The position numbers were made by a program, and so were the translations under genes. Shown here in pieces: positions 1 to 8,453 of a stretch of DNA of 64,000 bases; within the stretch, counting starts at the first letter, position 1, and every line of letters begins with the position of its first letter. This stretch comes from Sporosarcina aquimarina (GTDB lineage: Bacteria; Bacillota; Bacilli; Bacillales_A; Planococcaceae): the NCBI RefSeq assembly GCF_023715615.1, contig NZ_JAMBOM010000003.1, positions 307,463 through 371,462 on the forward strand. Reading direction: 5' to 3'. The notes beneath the pieces are model-generated. The model was not told where the DNA came from. It saw only the letters and a program-made list of their open reading frames with translations, and ran no database searches.

Positions 1-2
1 AT

Positions 3-152
3 CAAGGCTTTAAATTAGCCGTGAAACTTCAAGTAAAAGGTTCAGGTATTGAAAAAGACCAGTTGCAAGAGTTAGTTGAAAAAGCTCACCAGGTCTGCCC
101 ATACTCAAAAGCAACGCGAGACAACATAGAAGTTGAGTTAGAAACCCTTTAA
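3..152 (+). CDS. Organic hydroperoxide resistance protein (Ohr/OsmC), C-terminal fragment
   Basis: Only the last 49 residues are in the window; the gene starts before base 1. The visible end contains AHQVCPYSKATR, where the Cys is the C-terminal redox cysteine of Ohr/OsmC peroxiredoxin-like thiol peroxidases. These reduce organic hydroperoxides in the cytoplasm using a conserved Cys pair. The other catalytic Cys would lie upstream and cannot be checked. The frame ends in TAA and a rho-independent terminator follows 23 bases later, so this is the last gene of its transcript. Family assignment is good; the choice between Ohr and OsmC subfamilies is tentative. Confidence 0.8.
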   Translation, partial: QGFKLAVKLQVKGSGIEKDQLQELVEKAHQVCPYSKATRDNIEVELETL

Positions 153-174
153 TTTTGAAAACGTTAAAAGTAGG

Positions 175-208
175 AAAACCCCAACGTTTACAGGCGTTGG
201 GGTTTTGG
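175..208 (+). terminator. Terminator after the Ohr gene
   Basis: Perfect 8-bp stem CCCCAACG (179-186) / CGTTGGGG (195-202), 8-nt loop, followed by TTTT. The upstream AAAA could make it bidirectional. Confidence 0.8.
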
Positions 209-365
209 CATTCTTCATTGAAAGATTTTAAGTAGCGAGAAGACCAGTAAAATACTGCAACTCAATGAGTTATTAAATAAGATGCCTTTAAACTGTCACC
301 ATGAAGCGAGAGCGACATAGGCTATATAGACAGGAGATACTGCTTAACAAACAGGAGGAATCGGA

Positions 366-857
366 ATGATAAACTATCAAGCCTTTGCGGGCATCGTAAC
401 TGCCATTAATGACTTTTCAATTGGACAGTACAACGAAGTGGGTTGTTATAAGCAAATGTCAGTTGATAATGGTTATGGAAACGTAGTGAATTTTGTAGTG
501 GCTCCGACCACTTACTTTGTCGATCACGAAGTCGTATCCGTTGGGGATCAAGTAACAGGATTTTACGATGGAAATGCACCTGCACCTCTTATCTTTCCAC
601 CCCAATTCAATGCGCTCATTGTAAGCAAAAATGTACGAGGACAATTTGTGAAAGTCGACCATTTTGATGACCAGTTAGTGAGCAGTGATCACACGTTACA
701 GCTGAATATGAATCCAGCTACTAAAGTCGTCCTGCAGAACGGGCAGCCTTTCACTGGAAACCTGGCCAATCGAGATCTACTTGTCGTGTATGGTGCAACA
801 ACTCGGAGTATCCCTGCTCAGACGACGCCATATCAAATCGTTGTGTTATGCTCATGA
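366..857 (+). CDS. Conserved hypothetical protein of unknown function
   Basis: 163 residues with no signal peptide, membrane segment or catalytic motif I recognise. A strong ribosome binding site (ACAGGAGG, just before the ATG) supports the start. The protein is rich in beta-forming residues (runs such as VVNFVVAPTTYFVD, LVVYGATTRSIPAQTTPYQIVVL), and a central FYDGNAPAPLIFPPQ segment looks like a Pro-rich loop, so an all-beta fold is likely. It is monocistronic: a terminator lies upstream and an inverted repeat downstream (872-896). The codon pattern is clean, so I think the gene is real. I assign no function. Confidence 0.6.
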   Translation: MINYQAFAGIVTAINDFSIGQYNEVGCYKQMSVDNGYGNVVNFVVAPTTYFVDHEVVSVGDQVTGFYDGNAPAPLIFPPQFNALIVSKNVRGQFVKVDHFDDQLVSSDHTLQLNMNPATKVVLQNGQPFTGNLANRDLLVVYGATTRSIPAQTTPYQIVVLCS

Positions 858-871
858 TTTGAGTGTACCTT

Positions 872-903
872 GCATGTGGAGAAACTTTCTGCATGCGTTT
901 TTT
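872..903 (+). terminator. Probable terminator after the unknown gene
   Basis: GCATG (872-876) pairs with CATGC (892-896), with an inner AGAAA/TTTCT pairing, followed by a T-rich run. The loop is very tight, so it is a weaker call. Confidence 0.45.
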
Positions 904-928
904 TACGTTACTGTCAGAAAGATTCTTT

Positions 929-1678
929 TCACTCGCTCAGTTCTTCCAAAAATTCTACAATGTATTTAACGGTATCTTGTACCTGCTGATTCCCTGACAA
1001 CGAAGAGTCTCCATCACCTTTTTGATGACCATACTCTCCAAAACCACCGTGATTTCCGCCTTTTATTTCAATGAATTCTGCATCATTGGGCATGATTTCC
1101 TTAGCGTTTTTCACTTTGTCCAGATCTGCCACCTCATCATTGCTTCCCCAAAGGGATAATACGTTTAACGAGGACTTACTCAAATCAGTTTTACTTTGAG
1201 GATAGGATGCAAGTAATACAAGCCCTTCTACATTCTCATGATCTAGCGCATAATTGGACGCCATCACACCACCCAACGAGTGACCACCAATGACCCATCT
1301 TTTAATCTCAGGATGGTCATTTATAATCTCACCCGCACGATTTGGAGACAGGATCGCTAAGTTAAATCTCAAGTCGGCAAGAATGACAGGATATCCTTGC
1401 GCTGCAATTTCTTTTGCCATCGTTGCGTAAGCGGGTGCTTCTACTTTGGCGCCAGGATAGAAAATAAATCCGATATCGCGTGCTTCAGATACCGGTTCAA
1501 ATAGAATATCCCCTTCTTCTTTAACGATCACCTGATCATCTGATTGTAAGCTGTTCTTTGAAGATGGAATTGCTTCATAGGAAGTGCTGACGAAGATGAA
1601 AAATCCAGCTAACGTAATTATCAATAACACTGCAATTCCCATAAGGATCTTTACTGCCCATGGTTTCTTTTCTCTCAT
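929..1678 (-). CDS. Membrane-anchored alpha/beta hydrolase
   Basis: About 249 residues. The N-terminus (residues 5-30) is a positively charged stretch followed by a hydrophobic segment, probably a signal anchor with the enzyme outside the membrane. The nucleophile elbow is GGHSLGG (Ser nucleophile). A later GSNDEVAD supplies an acid region and KGGNHGGFGEYG the catalytic His. This is the classic Ser-Asp-His hydrolase order; the substrate is unknown (esterase, lipase or peptidase-like). An ATG at 1684 lies only 2 bases after AAAGGAG, while the ATG at 1678 has 8-base spacing, so I chose 1678. It lies about 30 bases downstream of the NUDIX gene in the same direction, a likely two-gene operon. Confidence 0.75.
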   Translation of the reverse strand: MREKKPWAVKILMGIAVLLIITLAGFFIFVSTSYEAIPSSKNSLQSDDQVIVKEEGDILFEPVSEARDIGFIFYPGAKVEAPAYATMAKEIAAQGYPVILADLRFNLAILSPNRAGEIINDHPEIKRWVIGGHSLGGVMASNYALDHENVEGLVLLASYPQSKTDLSKSSLNVLSLWGSNDEVADLDKVKNAKEIMPNDAEFIEIKGGNHGGFGEYGHQKGDGDSSLSGNQQVQDTVKYIVEFLEELSE

Positions 1679-1708
1679 TTTCATGACTCCTTTATGTGAG
1701 ATACCATT

Positions 1709-2326
1709 TTATTTAATCAGATCGATAAAGTGTTTTAATATCCGAGCAGTCAATCCCCAAACAATATACTCTTCATACTCATAAAACCACTCTTCCTGTG
1801 AACGATTTCCCCATTGGTACTGCTCACCATTGTAGATTTTATCGAACGGGAAGTCTGGCAAGGGTATTGGTTGAACCGGGACTCTGTGTAGAACAGGTTC
1901 GTGGTCAAGTAACCACTTCAACGGAATTGCAAAGACTTCCTCGACTTCGTCCTTATTAAAAGAATGGATAATTTCATGGTAGTCACATACCGCAACAAAT
2001 GGATAGACCACAAACGAAGGAGATGCAATATATGGACTCAACTTTCCAATAACGGTGACGGTATCTGGATCGATTCCTAATTCTTCATGTGTTTCTCGCA
2101 ATGCCGCATCCATCGGGGAAGCGTCTGTCGAGTCAATTCGACCTCCTGGAAAACTACTATCTCCCGGCTGTTTTCGCATTGTCAGGGAACGCCTCTCAAA
2201 AACTACATGCCACTCGCCTGATTCTTGAACGAGAGGCACCAATACCGCGGCGCGAAACGCTGTATCTTCCCCAATGAACAATGACTTATTGTCATTTAGT
2301 TGTTTCTTCCAATCCTCCAAGAACAT
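1709..2326 (-). CDS. NUDIX hydrolase, CoA pyrophosphatase-like
   Basis: 205 residues. The NUDIX box is visible as GGRIDSTDASPMDAALRETHEELGI split over residues about 61-85: Gly, Arg-Glu and the Glu-Glu pair that bind the metal are all present. The UPF0035-type sequence before the box (FERRSLTMRKQPGDSSFPGG) is typical of NudL/YeaB CoA and acyl-CoA pyrophosphatases, which hydrolyse CoA to phosphopantetheine and 3',5'-ADP. GGAGGTG precedes the ATG at a suitable distance. It is the first gene of a probable operon with the alpha/beta hydrolase. The CoA specificity is inferred from family resemblance. Confidence 0.8.
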   Translation of the reverse strand: MFLEDWKKQLNDNKSLFIGEDTAFRAAVLVPLVQESGEWHVVFERRSLTMRKQPGDSSFPGGRIDSTDASPMDAALRETHEELGIDPDTVTVIGKLSPYIASPSFVVYPFVAVCDYHEIIHSFNKDEVEEVFAIPLKWLLDHEPVLHRVPVQPIPLPDFPFDKIYNGEQYQWGNRSQEEWFYEYEEYIVWGLTARILKHFIDLIK

Positions 2327-2472
2327 AAAGTTTCTGCACCTCCATGCTTTCTCATAACATTATCGTATCATTGGCTGGTGAATAATTAAAGAAGCTCATG
2401 AAAAGCCATTTCATACCGTTTGTTTACGTTACACCACGTAAGAATATAGGATAAAAATAATCTATCCCCACA

Positions 2473-2512
2473 AAAAAGCACGAGATCATCAAAGTGAAAT
2501 GGTCTCGTGTTT
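2473..2512 (-). terminator. Terminator of the chemoreceptor gene
   Basis: On the minus strand an inverted repeat CACGAGA / TCTCGTG is followed by a run of T. It sits just downstream of the chemoreceptor stop codon. Confidence 0.75.
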
Positions 2513-2519
2513 TGTGTAA

Positions 2520-4202
2520 TTACAGTTTAAATTGATGTGCCAATCTATTCAGCTCTTCAGAGAGTTGCGCGAGTTCAGCTGAACTACTGGCCACTTCTTC
2601 CATAGAACTTGCAGTTTGCTGTACAGAAGCCGAGGTCTGTTCTACACCCGCCGCCGCTTCTTCAGATACGGCAGCGATATCGTCGACTGTATTGTTAATC
2701 TCTTTAGTATTGTCAACAATGTCATTCAAATTGTTGCCAACTGTTTTTATATTTTCATCCATTTTTAGTACTGCTTTACTAATCTTATTGAATGTCCCTT
2801 TTGTCAATTGCAGCTGTTCGGTTCCTTGCTCTACCTCTTTATAACCTTTAGCAAGTGCATTCGAAACGCTTTTCGTTTCGCCTTGTATTCGTTCCACAAT
2901 GCCTGAAATATCGGTTACAGAATGAGAAACTTGCTCTGCCAACTTACGCACCTCATCAGCAACTACTGCAAATCCACGCCCATGCTCTCCTGCTCTAGCT
3001 GCTTCGATTGCTGCATTTAATGCCAGTAGATTTGTTTGTGCTGCAATATCATTAATTACTGTAACTAGCTTAGAAATCTCCTGAGATTGACTATCCAATC
3101 CTTCAACTTTTTGAACCGATTCCTCAACAAGCTCATTAATTTTCTCCATATGTTTTGTAGAAAACTCCATCATCTCTACACCTTCTTGGGTCATACCAAT
3201 CACTTCTTGAGAATACTTCTGAACATCGGTCCCATTCTCATTGGTTTCAAAAATCTTTGTGGCAAACGAATCCATGATAGATACTAGGTTGCTAGCACTA
3301 TTCGCTTGAGTTTCAGCCCCTGTTGCCAGCTCCTGCATTGTCATTGCGGTCTGAGTAGAGCCAGCCTTTACTTCACTAGCAGACTGCGTTAACTCTTCAC
3401 TATGGGATAACACGGTATTCGAAACGCCATTGATTTGACGTAGGATTGTATTCATTTTTGTTTGCATTTCATTTGTCGCTGTCACAAGGTGACCGATTTC
3501 ATCTCGTGCATTTGTAACAAGATGCTCCTGGCTAATATCTCCGCTAGCAATTAACTTCATTCGTTCTGCAACGTTATTTATAGGATTCGAGATCACTCTC
3601 GCTGTAACAACGGCAATTAAAATGGAAATAATTGTGATTAAAGAGGCAAATAGAGAACCCATTTGTGCAGCCCGTTTTTCTGATCGTTGTATTTCTTTAC
3701 CCATTTCCTCCATTTTTTCATGGTTTTTTTCCGCCAACTCTTCATATCCCAGACGAATCTCAGTACTCTCTGCACTTAGCTTGGTAGCATTTTGAATAGC
3801 TAACTCTTTGTTCCCCTCGTCATATTCGTTAAAAACATCTGCATCAACCTGTTTACGCCAATTGACCGTTCTCTTTATCAATGCATCAAACTCACTGTTT
3901 ACTTCTATACTCCTAATAACACTTTCACTTTCAAGACCAATTTCAGTGTACTTCTGAAAATCATCTATATAGGATGGGTTTCCTGAAAGTAAATATCCTC
4001 TCACCGCTGATATCCTAACTGAGATAGAAGAAGACATTTGATCATATGCAGACAATAGCTGTAATTCTTCATTAATGACTTGATCCATAGAAGCACTCGT
4101 TTTTTTATTCATTAGATAGGTAAAGCCACTGTATACGGACGTTAAAACAATTGCGATAGCAAACCCAAATAAAATTTTCTTTCTAAGACTATTTAACTGC
4201 AT
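2520..4202 (-). CDS. Methyl-accepting chemotaxis protein
   Basis: 560 residues. A short basic N-terminus leads into TM1 (about 8-28). A mostly helical extracytoplasmic sensor of about 150 residues (four-helix-bundle type) follows, then TM2 (about 180-200) and a HAMP linker. The rest is the long coiled-coil signalling domain with the hairpin-tip motif around [20 protein letters not shown] and [10 protein letters not shown], which contacts CheA/CheW. Glu/Gln-rich stretches are the methylation helices. The ligand is unknown. A GTG start at 4223 is open, but the ATG at 4202 has a correctly spaced TTGAGGA, so I prefer it. No other chemotaxis genes are nearby. Confidence 0.9.
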   Translation of the reverse strand: MQLNSLRKKILFGFAIAIVLTSVYSGFTYLMNKKTSASMDQVINEELQLLSAYDQMSSSISVRISAVRGYLLSGNPSYIDDFQKYTEIGLESESVIRSIEVNSEFDALIKRTVNWRKQVDADVFNEYDEGNKELAIQNATKLSAESTEIRLGYEELAEKNHEKMEEMGKEIQRSEKRAAQMGSLFASLITIISILIAVVTARVISNPINNVAERMKLIASGDISQEHLVTNARDEIGHLVTATNEMQTKMNTILRQINGVSNTVLSHSEELTQSASEVKAGSTQTAMTMQELATGAETQANSASNLVSIMDSFATKIFETNENGTDVQKYSQEVIGMTQEGVEMMEFSTKHMEKINELVEESVQKVEGLDSQSQEISKLVTVINDIAAQTNLLALNAAIEAARAGEHGRGFAVVADEVRKLAEQVSHSVTDISGIVERIQGETKSVSNALAKGYKEVEQGTEQLQLTKGTFNKISKAVLKMDENIKTVGNNLNDIVDNTKEINNTVDDIAAVSEEAAAGVEQTSASVQQTASSMEEVASSSAELAQLSEELNRLAHQFKL

Positions 4203-4223
4203 AAATTTCCTCAACCTGTACAC

Positions 4224-4522
4224 CTCTTATATATTTTTCAGGATATACTATGTACTATTGGGTAAATATAGTAAATAATAACCATCCTCTAAAATTAAAT
4301 ATATACATACCAATGAACTATGTAAAGCAATGATTTACGTCTTTTATGGTTTTTTATTCTTATTAAAAAGTCCCATTATATCTTGTATTCAGGTAACTTA
4401 TATTATAAATAGTCGATTTTCTCCATATTTTACAACAAAAAAAGAGACGCACCATTTTGAGGTTACGCCTTTTCAATCATTTACTATGGGGTATACCGAA
4501 CACATCATAAAAAGGGTTCGCT
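4224..4522. other. AT-rich intergenic region, no gene seen
   Basis: About 300 bases between the start of the chemoreceptor and the end of the tatD-like gene. Very AT-rich; it should hold the chemoreceptor promoter near 4240-4300, but I see no clear -35/-10 pair and no convincing RNA structure. An 87-codon frame on the plus strand here has no ribosome binding site and runs antisense into the tatD-like gene. Confidence 0.5.
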
Positions 4523-5299
4523 TTACACCCGATAAAATTTCAAGGTTGTCTCGTAGATTTGACGATAGGTTTCTTCTACTCTCATTCCCTTAATATCTGA
4601 AATTGTTTTTATACTACGATGCATCATAGATGGATGAGTCATCTTCTCGGTAAAATGACCTTTAAATGGCCACGGCCCATCTGTTTCCACCATTAGTTGC
4701 GATAGTGGGGTTTGTTTAACTATATGTTGAATTTCTTGTTCATACGTGACATCCGGAGTAATCGATAGAACATACCCATTCCGAAGAACACGGTCTAGAA
4801 CTGCGTCATCTCCTTTAAACCAATGGAAATGTGCGTGTTTGATGTGATAGCTTTCCAACATGTCACATACAAGCTCAGCGTCTTCGTAAATAGCATGTAA
4901 CACGATAGGTAACTCACAGTTTACCGCCTTTTGCATAAAGTGCTCAAGTAACTTCACATAAGGCGCTATATCTATCTTCGGCTCCTCCTGACGCAAATAA
5001 TATGGAAGACCGACTTCTCCTATTGCAATGAGACCTTCACGATTCTCATCAATGAGCTCCATAATTCCATCAAGCTCCCCTTTACTCGGCAGCGACTGTT
5101 CCGGATGATAACCTATAGCAGGTTTAACCCGACTATCCATTCGGGCAAACTCCAGTTGCCTAAGTGAAGAAGCTAAATTGTTTGAGACTGCAATTAATGA
5201 TTCAACAGATGTTGCTTCTAATTCATCTAGAATTTGGACACGTTCATTATCTTCATACATATCTAAGTGAATGTGTGCGTCAATTATTTTTCGGTTCAT
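4523..5299 (-). CDS. TatD-family metal-dependent hydrolase
   Basis: 258 residues, the usual TatD length. Metal-ligand motifs are in order: DAHIHLD at residues 7-13 (His9, His11), GEVGL around residue 97 (Glu), VLHA around residue 137 (His), HFHWF around residue 159 and ETDGPW around residue 206 (Asp). The family are TIM-barrel hydrolases often acting as 3'-5' DNases; the true substrate of this paralog is unknown. AGGTGAG precedes the ATG. It follows the TetR regulator by about 50 bases on the same strand and may be cotranscribed with it. Confidence 0.85.
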   Translation of the reverse strand: MNRKIIDAHIHLDMYEDNERVQILDELEATSVESLIAVSNNLASSLRQLEFARMDSRVKPAIGYHPEQSLPSKGELDGIMELIDENREGLIAIGEVGLPYYLRQEEPKIDIAPYVKLLEHFMQKAVNCELPIVLHAIYEDAELVCDMLESYHIKHAHFHWFKGDDAVLDRVLRNGYVLSITPDVTYEQEIQHIVKQTPLSQLMVETDGPWPFKGHFTEKMTHPSMMHRSIKTISDIKGMRVEETYRQIYETTLKFYRV

Positions 5300-5348
5300 G
5301 AGTTCTCACCTGCTTATGTAGTTCTTCATTAAAATATATAATTATTAA

Positions 5349-5924
5349 TCAAATACCTTTTGAATTACCTGATTGTATATTTACAATTTGTACGAGTTGA
5401 CGGTTTAAATATTCCGCACTATAGCTAAAATCCTTATGATACCAATCGATGATGATTCCAATGATGGCGTTCGCCTGATAAGAGCAATGTAACTCATGGT
5501 CAATATCTTCATGCAAGATAGCTTCTTGATCCTTAAGCAACAATTGCTTAATTTCCTCGAACAATAAATAATAATACAGTATTGGGACTTTCTTTGAAAA
5601 CACAATACGGTAGAAGCGCTTATAATTTTCAATATGATGGAAAATACGTATTGTATCAGGATTTAATTCTTCTGTTTTCAATACAGTCACATAGCGATAC
5701 GGTTCTTGATAGGATCTCGCCAAATCAGCAGTAATTTCTTTAAAATACTCTTCAAATAGATCCTCGACTTGAGCATAGTGTAAATAGAAAGTACCCCGGT
5801 TCACTTTTGCCCTTCTGCAAATCTCTGATATAGAAATGGCATTCAAACTCTTTTCATCTAGTACTTCCAACAAAGCGTTGTGCAACGCCTCTTTTGTTTT
5901 TATCACACGTAAATCTGTCCGCAT
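5349..5924 (-). CDS. TetR/AcrR-family transcriptional regulator
   Basis: 191 residues. The N-terminal helix-turn-helix is visible (TKEALHNALLEVL, then ISISEICRRAKVNRGTFYLH), a typical TetR DNA-binding domain at residues 8-58. The remainder is a helical ligand/dimer domain of the YxaF/DhaS-like size class. It is transcribed divergently from a short-chain dehydrogenase 144 bases away. The region between holds repeated GAACA sequences that could be its operators. Autoregulation and control of the dehydrogenase are inferred from this arrangement. Confidence 0.85.
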   Translation of the reverse strand: MRTDLRVIKTKEALHNALLEVLDEKSLNAISISEICRRAKVNRGTFYLHYAQVEDLFEEYFKEITADLARSYQEPYRYVTVLKTEELNPDTIRIFHHIENYKRFYRIVFSKKVPILYYYLLFEEIKQLLLKDQEAILHEDIDHELHCSYQANAIIGIIIDWYHKDFSYSAEYLNRQLVQIVNIQSGNSKGI

Positions 5925-5942
5925 CCCTTTCCACCTCTTATT

Positions 5943-6040
5943 GAACAGTTTTGATAGATCTGTTCCTTAATGAACAACTATCAACTATTTGATTATTGTA
6001 AGAACTTACACCCAATACTATAATTTTATTGAACAGGTGT
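5943..6040. promoter_or_regulatory. Candidate TetR operators between divergent genes
   Basis: GAACAG (5943-5948) and CTGTTC (5960-5965) form a 6-bp inverted repeat with 11 bases between. TGAACAA follows near 5971 and a second TTGAACAGGTGTACAG begins near 6029. The repeated half-site in a short divergent promoter region is what a TetR dimer would bind. This is a sequence observation only. Confidence 0.4.
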
Positions 6041-6068
6041 ACAGTAAAGTCAAAGGAGGCTGGTTGAA

Positions 6069-6827
6069 ATGAGATTAAAAGAAAAAGTAGCGATTGTCAC
6101 TGGAGCAGCATCTGGCATGGGAAAGGCGATTGCTGTAGGGTACGCAAAGGAAGGCGCGAAAGTCGTGGTGTCCGACATCCACCTGGAAGGTGCTCAAGCT
6201 GTAGTAGAAGAAATTAAAGCTTTAGGTGCAGAAGCCATTGCAGTTCAAACAAATGTGGTATCCGAGGAGGATGTGCAGCGACTATTCGATGAAACAAAAG
6301 AAGCTTTTGGTAAACTGGACATCCTTGTAAACAACGCCGGTATCATGGATGGCATGGAGCCTGTTGGAGAAGTTTCAGAAGAACTATGGGAAAGAGTGTT
6401 CTCTGTGAATACAACTGCCGTCATGAGATCAATGCGTATTGCCGTCAACCTATTTATGGAACAAGGACACGGCGCTATCGTTAATAACATCTCTGCAGGC
6501 GGTCTTTACGGTGGTCGCGCAGGAGCTGCATATACAGCTTCGAAGCACGCAGTCGTCGGTCTAACAAAAAATACGGCATTCATGTATGCTGACAAAAACA
6601 TCCGTTGCAACGGGATTGCGCCTGGAGCCGTCGCGACAAATATCAGTGCTTCCATGAAAAATATAAGCGAATTTGGCGCACGTCGCCAATCACTTGGAAT
6701 GTCCTTGAACCCACGTGTCGGACAGCCTGAAGAAGTAGCAGAATTGGCTATCCTTCTAGGATCGGATGCTGCAAGTTTTGTGAATGGACAAGTAATCGGT
6801 GTTGATGGAGGCTGGACTTCTTATTGA
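6069..6827 (+). CDS. Short-chain dehydrogenase/reductase (SDR)
   Basis: 252 residues, a classical SDR. The cofactor motif TGAASGMG is at residues 12-19, NNAG at about 89-92, and the catalytic Ser with YTASK (Tyr and Lys) at about 155-160. The acidic residue after beta-2 (VVSDIH) suggests NAD(H) preference. The C-terminus GQVIGVDGGW is standard. AAAGGAGG precedes the ATG. It is probably controlled by the divergent TetR protein. The substrate cannot be read from sequence. Confidence 0.85.
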   Translation: MRLKEKVAIVTGAASGMGKAIAVGYAKEGAKVVVSDIHLEGAQAVVEEIKALGAEAIAVQTNVVSEEDVQRLFDETKEAFGKLDILVNNAGIMDGMEPVGEVSEELWERVFSVNTTAVMRSMRIAVNLFMEQGHGAIVNNISAGGLYGGRAGAAYTASKHAVVGLTKNTAFMYADKNIRCNGIAPGAVATNISASMKNISEFGARRQSLGMSLNPRVGQPEEVAELAILLGSDAASFVNGQVIGVDGGWTSY

Positions 6828-6903
6828 GGAACTGGATTTGTATCGGTGTGTATCTAGTTCTTGAGGGTAGTCTTGAATGAGATTAGGTTGATCTGACAAT
6901 TTT

Positions 6904-6942
6904 AAAACCAAAAGACCGGTTCTTTAAGGTCTTTTGGTTTAC
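6904..6942. terminator. Bidirectional-looking terminator after the SDR gene
   Basis: AAACCAAAAGACC (6905-6917) pairs perfectly with GGTCTTTTGGTTT (6928-6940), with a 10-nt loop. A-tract and T-tract on both sides allow termination on either strand. Confidence 0.8.
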
Positions 6943-7083
6943 TTTTGATACGGTTCCTTTTATGAGTTGTTAGTGTGAGTGAAACAGCTCTACGTATTGT
7001 TGTTTGTATAATCTTACAGTTTAAATAATCTACGCTACCACTGCTTCTGACTACTTTGTCTAAACAAGATCGGTCATACTCCT

Positions 7084-8166
7084 CTACCGTACTCTATTTA
7101 TCAGCTCTATATACTGTGTATCTCCATACCCGATCATCGGGAAAACCTCAAATAACCGCTTGAGCAATTCGGATTGAGACAATTGTTTATTTCTCGTAAT
7201 GTATTTAGTCACTGGATTGGTTTCTGTCTGCATTTCTAGATACAACCCGATTGCTTGGAACATAATAGGTAGCACTTTACGTTTCGGCTTCTTGTGATTC
7301 ACGAGTACGTCTTCATAGACGGAATAATAGTTGCCTAAAACAAGTTCAGTTTGAGTTACTTTAAATTCGTCCTCCTTAAAACTATTTAAATACACCATAC
7401 CTTCATACTCTGATTGCTCAAGATAAGCAAGAATGGTTAGGAGATTCATCTGACAAAACATATCTTCACCAAACCATAAAACTATATAATTATAGTTTTT
7501 CTGATTAAGACGTTTTAATGGCTGCAACACTTTAGAGGTGTAACTTTCAATTGAGACATGATGACCTAACGCACGTGTTTCAATAAATGTAGAATCGAAA
7601 ATTGGAATTGTTGTTTCATGGACACACATCGCTTCATTAAATGGGGCATAATCGGAATTCCCCATCAGTTGTTTATTATTAAACTCTTCATACATAACTT
7701 CACCATTTAAGATATTCAATACATCCCAGTCAAATAATTCGCTCTTTTCACTTTGCAAGTGTGCTACTTCTTCTTCTCTACACGTATTCATACTATCCAC
7801 TCCCTCTGCTGGATGAATTCTTAACTTGCCAATCGATTGAACTGGCATTTGGTGTCGTTGAAAATCTCTTGGACTTACTCCAAACACTGAGTTAAAAGCT
7901 CTGCTATAAGCTTCTTGGGATGAATAGTTGTAGTCAACAGCGACATCGATGATTTTGCGATTCATTACTAAATCTCCTGTAGACAAATATAATCTTCGAA
8001 GCAAAATGTAGCGCCTCATACTAATACCGGTTGCCTGATGAAACTTAAAAGAGCAGTAGTATGGAGAATACCCCATATGATTTGCTAACTCGTCCAATGA
8101 AAACTCCCCTTGTAATTTGTTCTCTATCCAATCAATCATTTGCTGGATGTACTCATTCAATTTCAT
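7084..8166 (-). CDS. AraC-family transcriptional regulator
   Basis: 360 residues. The N-terminal 105 residues hold two AraC-type helix-turn-helix motifs (FSLDELANHMGYSPYYCSFKFHQATG and the second at VAVDYNYSSQEAYSRAFNSVFGVSPRDF, each given in part). The DNA-binding domain is thus N-terminal, with a long C-terminal region of about 240 residues that may sense a ligand. CAGGAG lies only 2 bases before the ATG at 8166, and a GTG at 8169 is in frame, so the start is uncertain by a few codons. It stands divergent from the YhgE-like gene, but that gene has its own PadR regulator. The target is unknown. Confidence 0.8.
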   Translation of the reverse strand: MKLNEYIQQMIDWIENKLQGEFSLDELANHMGYSPYYCSFKFHQATGISMRRYILLRRLYLSTGDLVMNRKIIDVAVDYNYSSQEAYSRAFNSVFGVSPRDFQRHQMPVQSIGKLRIHPAEGVDSMNTCREEEVAHLQSEKSELFDWDVLNILNGEVMYEEFNNKQLMGNSDYAPFNEAMCVHETTIPIFDSTFIETRALGHHVSIESYTSKVLQPLKRLNQKNYNYIVLWFGEDMFCQMNLLTILAYLEQSEYEGMVYLNSFKEDEFKVTQTELVLGNYYSVYEDVLVNHKKPKRKVLPIMFQAIGLYLEMQTETNPVTKYITRNKQLSQSELLKRLFEVFPMIGYGDTQYIELINRVR

Positions 8167-8346
8167 CACTCCTGAATAACAGTATAAGCTGTAGCTAGTT
8201 TCATCATATGATAGTTGTTGTGCTGTTCGATAATCGGTCTATTTAGAAAAGGCGAAACAATCTTGCCGTGGATTTGCTCTTTCATTTTAGAAATTTCTCA
8301 TCTCACCTGATTCAAAACCCACCTACTTCTCCTCCAATCAGATCAG

Positions 8347-8374
8347 TTGACTTCCTACTAAAAAAGAATAAAAT
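8347..8374 (+). promoter_or_regulatory. Promoter of the YhgE-like gene and padR
   Basis: TTGACT (8347-8352), 16-bp spacer, TAAAAT (8369-8374). A long palindrome at 8383-8410 covers the expected transcription start. Confidence 0.55.
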
Positions 8375-8382
8375 GATGATAT

Positions 8383-8410
8383 ACTTTAAACAAAGTACTT
8401 TCTTTAAAGT
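8383..8410. promoter_or_regulatory. 28-bp near-perfect palindromic operator
   Basis: The arms are ACTTTAAA at 8383-8390 and TTTAAAGT at 8403-8410, with the central self-complementary AAAGTACTTT at 8392-8401. Only the symmetric pair C8391/C8402 fails to match. It sits between the promoter and the ATG, as expected for a repressor site. The downstream PadR protein is the obvious candidate. Confidence 0.6.
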
Positions 8411-8453
8411 TCGTTCGTTAAAGTGTATATTCAATTGGAAAGAGGAAAAACTT

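Noticed and set aside
4330..4593. 87-codon plus-strand frame antisense to the tatD-like gene
   Set aside because: No ribosome binding site; the second half is antisense shadow of a conserved gene.
5420..5445. CCTTATGATACC resembling the rlmH-end att sequence
   Set aside because: It lies inside the tetR coding sequence (WYHKD), lacks the flanking GAA and GTTTT parts, and is not at a module boundary.
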